This document shows positions 57,414 to 64,000 of a stretch of DNA of 64,000 nt, in pieces. The notes under the pieces are model-generated. The model did not search any database. It saw only the letters and a program-made list of their open reading frames with translations, and was not told the DNA's origin. A program made the translations under genes and the position numbers. This DNA comes from Begonia masoniana (taxonomy: Eukaryota > Streptophyta > Magnoliopsida > Cucurbitales > Begoniaceae). The stretch is taken from the NCBI GenBank assembly GCA_022432975.1, contig CM039512.1, positions 40,727,086-40,791,085 on the forward strand, in the 5' to 3' direction. Position 1 is the stretch's first letter; the number at the start of each line of letters is the position of its first letter.

Positions 57414-57826
57414 TGTAACAACCTGGACCCCGTTCTCGCAGGCCCAAGCCATGCGGTTCCCACAGATGGGCAACTGCCACGTGTGTCCCCGCAGGGCCAT
57501 CCACGTGTACTCACGATCTTCCCTCCCCCTGAAGAGGGTTTTTGCCTTCCCTTCCACTCGAACCCAAGACCTCAGGGACTAGCACCTGGGGTACAAGTGA
57601 GGAGTACCACTGAGCCAGCTAGCTGACTCAGTGGTGCTCCTCATTCGTAGCCCAGGTACTTGTCCCTGAGGTCCTGGGTTCGAGTGGGGGGGAAGGCAAA
57701 AACCCTCTGCAGGGAGAGGAAAGATCGTGAGTACACGTGGTTGGGACTGAGTCTGCCATGTGGCAGCAGCCCATCGGTGGGACCTGCACTGTTTGGGCCC
57801 GCGGGAACGGGGTCTGGGCCGTTACA
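57414..57826. mobile_element. FB2: foldback with tRNA-like promoters (413 bp)
   Basis: Flanked by CGTGC (57409-57413 and 57827-57831). T2 has the uninterrupted site. It starts TGTAACAACCTGGACCCC and ends GGGGTCTGGGCCGTTACA. The centre near 57620 (AGCCAGCTAGCTGACTC) is an imperfect palindrome. Each arm has an A-box-like sequence (CTCAGTGGTGCTCC on the plus strand) and a B box GGTTCGAGT (+ copy about 57677-57685; complement ACTCGAACC about 57557-57565). It is related to FB1 in its central part but has diverged outer arms. Confidence 0.85.
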
Positions 57827-58385
57827 CGTGCCCTCTCCATCTAATAGGTTGAGACCTCAGTGACATTCTTTTTGCGACGTAATGATAAGAAAATATTCCA
57901 TGATTTCTGAACTTCATATGCACAGCATGCATCTGCATTTACGAAACTTGCTGAGCCTTTAGCTCATAGTTGTCTGTATGGTGTAGGTGACTTCGAAACA
58001 GGTGAGGACGGCGTTCCCCCTCCCGAAGCATGTGTCTGGTTGAAGAAGAATGGTCGCGCGAGTGTGCTGGCGCAGTTGAGGCGTTTTTGACCCGTGGGGA
58101 TGTGTGTAAGTCTTTTGGGCTACTCTGGACAGAAATACGTAAATAATATGTTTAGGTTGTTGTAAGGATTAGTTGAATTTGATGTTGATAATGGAATTGT
58201 TTTGATTTCGCAATTTACTGGAACTGTTGGAGTCTTCTTTTAAACAGATCCACGCAGTTCCTTTTTACGAAACCTTACTACGTTCTAGGGTATGTTTCGA
58301 GTCGTTTATTTAGTGCTTGAGGAAAGGAGAAATGAATGAAGTTATGAATTATTTTTTGTTGAATTGGTTTAGGGTTATGTTATGT

Positions 58386-58737
58386 GCAAAAGGGTGGAAA
58401 AAGGAAGAAAAAGCCTATCACGATCGATCGTGATTTGACCACGATAGATCGTGATCTGCAAAAAGGTGGAAAAAGGAAGAAAAAGCCTATGACGATCGAT
58501 CGTGATTTGACCACGATTGATCGTGATCCGAGAAAAACTTTTTCCAAAGATTCCAGAGGCAGCTCGATCCATCGGGCACACTACCACAATCGATCGGGAA
58601 CAGCAAAAGTTTAATTCCTAAGCGTCAGCGTGATCACGATCGATCGTGATATGACCACGATCGATCGTGATTGCAGGAAAATGTTTAAACTTAATTTTTA
58701 TAAAAAGCTGATCACGATCGACTGTGATTGTAGGAAA
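58386..58737. repeat. T11 LTR: 72-bp direct repeat and CACGATCGATCGTG palindromes
   Basis: Two copies of a unit (from 58386 and 58458) contain GGTGGAAAAAGGAAGAAAAA. Perfect or near-perfect CACGATCGATCGTG dyads recur through 58422-58680, often paired as ATCGTGATTTGACCACGATC. A similar cluster lies at the same place in T2 and T5. Confidence 0.82.
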
Positions 58738-58928
58738 ATGTTTAAACTTAATTTTTATAAATTGTTTTATTAAGTTTCTATAAATGATTTTAAACGGTTT
58801 TCAATTATATGAACGATTTTAACGATTTAAATTCCACTTAAACGTTATTAAGTTCACTTAGGTTATAAAAGAAGAAAATATATTTTTTTATATACGAAAA
58901 AAATTAGAAACGGGTAAGGGTCGCTACA

Positions 58929-59089
58929 GTTATGGTATCAAAGCCCCCGGGTTTTAAAAACGGTTCTGTAGACCGCTCGACTGCACAGCCACTACGCGGA
59001 CATCCTTCATCAAATGTAAGTATGTTTAAATGTTTTGTTTAATTTTGATTTCTTAGGATTATTTGTTTATCTTTTATAGGAGTTATAAA
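58929..59089 (+). promoter_or_regulatory. T11 primer site and leader with candidate mini-intron
   Basis: TGGTATCAAAGC (58933-58944) matches the initiator tRNA-Met site with one change. A 64-nt intron-like segment (59016-59079) runs from CAAAT|GTAAGTATG to TTTTATAG|GAG, 10 nt before the gag ATG. The primer-site ATG opens a frame MVSKPPGFKNGSVDR... Confidence 0.78.
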
Positions 59090-62000
59090 ATGGTTCGAGC
59101 GAGAGACGCTAGGGATGAAGTCCTAGACCGGCTTACGGATTTGCTGGACCGTCAGGCCCAGCATATGGACAGGCAAGCACAACAAAACGAACGTTTAGTG
59201 AACCGTGAGGATCATGAGGCCCAGGAGCGTGAGGCCCGAGAGGTGGTTGTTCCAAACCAACGTGGCATGGAAAGATTTCAGGAGTTTTAACCTCTGGTAT
59301 TCAACGTAGAAACATCGGACCCCACTTTAGCCGAAGAGTGGATCCGAACTATGGAGGATATGTTAGGATACGCGGAGGTAGAGAATGGGAACAAGGTTTC
59401 CTACGTCGCCTTTCATTTGGCGTTGGATGCCCGATTTTGGTGGGATTCAATCAAGGAAACAACGGACATGACAAATATGACTTGGGAGCGGTTTAAGACC
59501 GTGTTTTTCGACAAATATTTCAGCCACACTATGAGGGTGGCCAAGAGGAATGAGTTTATGCAGCTGAAGCAAACAGGTTCGATTGCGGATTATATAAGGA
59601 AGTTTGAGACTTTATGGAGGGCCTGAATCCAGAAATCCGGATGCATGTTATAGTGTCAGGAATTAAAGACGTGCCATATTCTGACATCGCAGCTAGAGCT
59701 CTGGACTTCGAGGATACCAGGGCGACTTGTGTCAAGCCGAGGGAGCCAGCTAAGGGCTTCTTCTGTAAGATACATCCTCAGTCACGGATTCGAGGTTGGC
59801 AGCCCAGAGCCCAACAACCCCAACAACAACAAAGAGGCGTGAAAAGACCTTCTGAAGGAGGTAATGATCGAGGTAAGGGGAAACAGGCACAAGGGGCTCC
59901 TCAGATACCATGGTGCCCTAAGTGTCAGAGAGAACACAGTGAAGAGTGCCGAGTGGGCACTAATAAATGTTATAGATGTGGAGAAGTCGGCCATTTTGTT
60001 AGAGATTGCCCAAAGCTGGGCCGAGATCAGTTGGACGGAGATCAGAGGAGGGTCATGCCCAGGATTTTTGCCTTTATCGAGCCTGGTGATATTGACGACG
60101 AGGCTCAGCCCTCAGTGATAGCAGGTACTATTTTGATTATGGGCATAGCTGTATTTTCTTTGATAGACACAGGAGCTACGCACTCTTTTATCTCAACTGC
60201 TTGCATGACTAGATTGGGGTTAGAGTCCGAGTTAGCAGAGTTTGAGTATAGAGTGATGCTGCCTTCGGGAGAGCATATGCGGTCAGATCGTATTCTCCAG
60301 GGCAATGTCGTCTCAGTGGGGAATACTACCCTTTATGCTTGTCTGATAGTTATGAGCATAGAGCGGTACGATCTTATCTTAGGGATGGACTGGCTGTCAC
60401 AGCACTTCACCACCATCGATTGTCGATCCAGGATTGTGACTTTTTGGCCCCAAGGTAAAGCCAAGTTTTCTTATCAGGCGATGAACAGGTCGAGTGGGTC
60501 GCCTACTTCCTATTCCATGAAGGTCAACGAGGAGTTTAAAGGTGAATGCTCGATTTATTTGGCCACAGTAGTTGATACTCAGTTGCTCAGTGGAGTAAAG
60601 CCGAGTGACCTTCCTATAGTCAGAGAATTCTCTAAGATCTTCCCTGATGATCTTCCCAGATTACTGTCGGACAGGGAGATCAAATTTTCCATTGATGTGT
60701 ATCCGAGCTCAGCGCCAGTGTCTAAGAATCCATACAAATTGGCGCCTGCTGAATTGAGAGAGTTGAAAATCCAACTTAAGGAGTTGCTGGAAACGGGTTT
60801 CATCCGACCCAGTTTTTCTCCCTAGGGTGCACCCGTTCTGTTTGTTAAGAAGAAAGACGGAACCCTCAGGATGTGCGTGGATTACAGAGAGCTGAATAAG
60901 CTTATAGTTAAGAATAAGTATCCACTGCCTCGGATAGATGATTTATTTGATCAACTGCAGGGTGCCCGAGTATTTTCTAGAATTGACCTACGCTTGGGTT
61001 ATTATCAGTTGAAGGTCGGAAATGAAGATATTCAGAAAACAGCATTCCGAACAAGGTATGGGCATCATGAATTCCTTGTTATGTCTTTTGGACTTACTAA
61101 TGCTCCTGCAGCGTTCATGGACTTGATCAACCGTGTTTTCAATGAGTATTTGGACCAATTTGTTGTTGTTTTCATCGACGACATCTTGATCTACTCAAAG
61201 ACGAAGGAAGAACATGAAGAGCACTTGAGGATAGTTCTGAGGATTCTATGTCAGCACCAGTTATATCCGAAGTTCTCCAAGTGCGAGTTCTGGCTGGACA
61301 AAGTCGGTTTTCTTGGCCATATCATATCACAGGAAGGAGTTTATGTGGATCCGAGTAAAATTCAGGTGGTCAGGGATTGGCCACAACCTAAAAACGTGCG
61401 TGAGGTACGTGGATTTCTCGGGTTGGCTGGCTATTATCGGAAATTCATAGAGGGGTTCTCGAAGATTGTAGTTCCTCTCTCACGTTTGACCCGGAAGAAT
61501 GAGAAGTTTATATAGTCGGCTGCTTGTGACGGGAGTTTTATGGAGCTGAAGCAGAAGTTGACCACAGCTCCAGTTCTGACGTTGCCTGTTGAAGGTGAAA
61601 AATTCAGTATTTACTGTGATGCGTCTGGAGTTGGACTTGGTTGTGTATTGATGCAGGAAGGAAAGGTTATTGCTTATGCTTCTCGACAGTTGAAGCCGTA
61701 TGAGCAGAACTATCCTACACATGACCTGGAGTTAGCAGCCGTGGTCTTTGCACTGAAAGTTTGGAGACATTATTTATATGGGTAGCAGTGCGAGATATTT
61801 TCATACCACAAGAGCTTAAAGTATTTGTTTACGCAAAAGGAACTTAATATGCGGCAGAGAAGGTAGCTAGAGTTCGTCAAAGACTATGAGTTTGAGATTA
61901 AGTACCACCCAGGAAAGACGAATAAGGTCGTTGATACTTTAAGCCGGATGCCTATTGCGAGTCAGCCTTCACTTGCAGCGATGTCGGTTACGTTAAGGTC

Positions 62001-63502
62001 TAGATTGAGAAGTTCGATGTGGCGATTGTGACAGAGTTGTCTAGTATGGTCACTAACATTTCTCTCAGGCCGACTATTCTGGATAAGATACGTGAAGCTC
62101 AGCAGAAAGATATGGAGTGTGGGGAGCTTCGATTGAGCATGACATCTGGAGACTTGTCTGATTTTAACCTGTCAGATGATGGTATTCTAAAGTTTAGGCA
62201 TAGGTGGTACGTGCCTAACGACGAGGAACTAAAAAAAGAGATTTTGGCCGAAGCACATTCTTCAGCTTATTCTGTACACCCGAGAAGTACCAAAATGTAC
62301 CGGGACTTGAAACAACATTTTTGGTGGACGAACATGAAAATGGAAGTTGCCAAGTATGTGGAAACCTGTTTAGTTTGTCAACAGGTAAAGCTAGAACACA
62401 AGAGGCCGGCCGGAACATTACAGCCACTGCCGATTCCAGAGTGGAAATGGGAGCAGATTTCCATGGATTTCATTGTTGGGCTCCCGAGGACGACAAAAGG
62501 GCATGACGGCATCTGGGTGATTGTGGACCGATTGACAAAGTCGATTCACTTCTTATCGTGAAGATGACATCTTCTATGGATCAGCTCGCTGAGCTTTATG
62601 TACTGGAGATTGTCAGACTGCATGGAGTACCAGTTTCGATTGTCTCAGATCGAGATCCGAGATTTACATCGAAGTTCTGGAAGAGTCTGCGTAAAGCTAT
62701 GGGAACTCAGCTAAATTTTAGCACGGCATTTCATCCTCAAACTGATGGTCAGACAGAGAGAACGAATCAGATTCTGGAGGATATGCTCATAGCTTGTGTG
62801 TTGGAATTTCAAGGATCGTGGAGCAGGTATTTGCCACTGATCGAGTTCTCTTACAACAACAGCTTCCAGGCTACCATCGGTATGTCTCCGTTTGAGGCAT
62901 TATATGGTCGAAAGTGTAGATCTCCGTTATATTGGGACGAGGTTGGCGAAGCCAATATTGTTGGTCCCGAGATTCTACAGCAAACGACAGAGAAGATTGC
63001 CATTATCAGACAGCGTATCGAGATAGCTCAGAGTCGACAAAAGAGATATGCTGACACGAGAAAGAGAGAACTGGAATTCGAAGAAGGTGATGAGGTCTAT
63101 TTGAAGATTTCTCCATTCAAGGGAGTTATGCGATTCGGAAGAAAGGGCAAGCTAAGCCCTAGATATGTGGGGCCCTACCCTATTTTGAAGAAGATCGGGA
63201 AAATCGCGTATCGACTGCAGCTTCCGGATTCAATGGAAGGTATCCACAATATATTTCACGTGTCTATGTTTCAAAAATGTTTGCGTGATCCATCGCATAT
63301 CGTGGAGGTCAGAGAAATCGAAGTACAGCCTACCTTGACTTATGTGGAGAAGCTTGTACGTATTTTAGAGTCTTCCATCAAGGTATTGCGCAACAAAGAG
63401 ATTCCACTAGTCAAAGTTTTATGGCGGAACCACGACGTTGAGGAAGCTACTTGGGAGCGGCAGCAGGATATGATGACTAAGTATCCTAAGTTGTTTGTAT
63501 GA
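59090..63502 (+). pseudogene. T11: gag-pol polyprotein with stops, a deletion and frameshifts
   Basis: ATG at 59090. Breaks: stop at 59288; loss of about 18 capsid codons with frame change near 59615; stops at 60823 (W to TAG), 61513, 61783 (Q to TAG) and 61864 (W to TAG); a frameshift near 62000; and a one-base loss near 62555. Otherwise all domains are present: capsid; zinc region with C-x2-C-x3-H-x3-C and CYRCGEVGHFVRDC (59910-60010); protease DTGATHSF (60166); RT with intact FIDD (61171-61182); RNase H with YCDAS (about 61614); integrase zinc domain (62258-62381); core D, D, E near 62464, 62650 and 62758; chromodomain-like C-terminus (63358-63499). It is the same family as T2. The normal role is reverse transcription and insertion of the element. 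This copy is dead. Confidence 0.94.
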
Positions 63503-63528
63503 TCAAATTTTGAGGACAAAATTTAAAT

Positions 63529-63541
63529 AAGGTGGATGGAA
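63529..63541 (+). promoter_or_regulatory. T11 polypurine tract
   Basis: AAGGTGGATGGAA directly before the 3' LTR, after the tail TTTTGAGGACAAAATTTAAA. Confidence 0.82.
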
Positions 63542-64000
63542 TGTAACGCACGGTTCTTTACGGGATTTTTGAAAGTAAATAGAAAATGGTATTTTTGTAA
63601 ATATGTAAAATTAAGTCCGTTTCACGAACAGAAAGCGTTATTAGAATCCTTATAATTAATATGAATTTTGGGAGAATTGTGGGAATTTAAGGAATTCAAA
63701 CCGAGATATAATGCTAAGTTTCCGGTTTTGACCCTATGGAGATCTAATTCGTAGAAATAACAAAATAAATTCGTTTGACAAACGGAAAGTTTTATTAGAA
63801 CCCTTGGAATAAATAAGAATTATTGGTGAAATAAGAAAATTTTGGAGAAATCGAATCGATAGACGAATAATAGTATAAACGGGAGATTAAACTGAAGGGC
63901 AAACTTGTAATTTTGCAAGCCAAGTTTAGTAAAATCACAAATCCCTCTCTTTCTCCTCCACTTTCACGACTTCCCTTTTCTCTCTCTCCCCTTTGGCGAT
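63542..64000 (+). mobile_element. T11: 3' LTR, first 459 bp
   Basis: It starts TGTAACGCACGGTTCTTTAC and is collinear with 56064 onward. It is cut by the window end. Confidence 0.93.

Larger units (their letters stand above)
57021..57986 (+). other. T11 LTR: candidate intron-like segment
   Basis: It runs from GCGAG|GTAAGT to TATGGTGTAG|GTG, with TTGCTGAGCCTTTAGC as the TACTAAGC counterpart. CCTACACC (57054-57061) is complementary to GGTGTAGG (57980-57987). FB2 lies inside the segment. Confidence 0.38.
56064..58928 (+). mobile_element. T11: 5' LTR (2865 bp)
   Basis: It starts TGTAACGCCCAGTTC and ends GGGTCGCTACA. Landmarks: CTAG|GTAAGA (56629), CCTAG|GTGAAC (56986), a 34-nt putative exon, GAG|GTAAGT (57020), FB2, GGTGTAGG (57980-57987), and palindrome-rich repeats before the end. 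Confidence 0.92.
56064..64000 (+). mobile_element. T11: decayed Tekay-like chromovirus, right end outside
   Basis: 5' LTR 56064-58928, primer site, gag-pol 59090-63502, polypurine tract, and the first 459 bp of the 3' LTR. It is the same family as T2. The two LTR starts are nearly identical by eye. One foldback insertion lies in the 5' LTR. Confidence 0.93.

Noticed and set aside
1..64000. Host protein-coding genes, tRNA genes, plastid or mitochondrial inserts
   Set aside because: None was recognised. All long frames with real domains belong to retrotransposon gag or pol. Short degenerate inserts cannot be excluded by eye.

Overview
This window looks like heterochromatic nuclear DNA of a flowering plant with a large, repeat-rich genome. 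I find no host gene. Almost every base belongs to a nested stack of Ty3/gypsy LTR retrotransposons. They share long LTRs (about 2.3 to 6.9 kb) with TGTAA...TTACA-type ends, a primer site matching the 3' end of initiator tRNA-Met, and 5-bp target duplications. Where pol survives, it is a gag-PR-RT-RNaseH-IN-chromodomain polyprotein. These traits fit the Tekay/Del branch of plant chromoviruses (family knowledge plus visible motifs). The species cannot be named. A Cassandra-type TRIM carrying a 5S rRNA-like domain supports a land plant.

Layout, left to right (T numbers are my labels). T1 is a + LTR (1-2598) inserted into the RT of T2, a minus-strand element with gag-pol 2599-4333 and 5' LTR 4497-6873. 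T2 sits in T3, a + LTR whose right part is 6874-7792. T3 sits in T4, a minus-strand gag-only element (7793-11809). T4 sits in a Cassandra relic (11810-11975). T5 (5' LTR 11976-13858, gag 14018-14583, 3' LTR from 44190) is a broken-up host element. Its tail holds T6 (15133-27905, giant LTRs around a 252-bp interior), T7 (27971-41301, nearly complete gag-pol) and an LTR fragment T8. Its 3' LTR holds T9 (45053-52555, gag-only), solo LTR T10 (52700-56026, itself holding a full Cassandra TRIM) and T11 (56064 to the window end, decayed gag-pol). Perfect 5-bp duplications confirm T6 (GTCGT), T7 (GATTA), T10 (TTTGA) and Cassandra (CAAAC). T9 has a one-mismatch duplication.

The structure that ordinary annotation does not explain lies in the leaders. 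(1) All seven PBS-to-gag leaders contain a 61-72 nt segment that looks like a tiny intron (GTAAGTAT-like donor, AG acceptor just before the gag ATG). (2) The LTRs repeatedly show AG|GTAAGT, then CCTACACC, then a family-specific minisatellite, then TACTAAGCATTAGGC, then GGTGTAG|G. The CCTACACC and GGTGTAGG blocks are complementary, and one family keeps the complementarity through paired changes. (3) Minisatellites have expanded greatly in single LTRs: 43 versus 3 copies of a 47-mer and about 117 versus 10 copies of a 25-mer between the two LTRs of T7, and 42 versus 62 copies of a 71-mer in T6. (4) Two palindromic foldback elements carry head-to-head tRNA-like Pol III promoters and have ends resembling the LTR ends of the surrounding retrotransposons.

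No copy here looks able to move by itself. T7 has four in-frame stops and a changed RT catalytic aspartate. T11 has stops, a deletion and frameshifts. T4, T5, T6 and T9 lack pol and would need enzymes from relatives.
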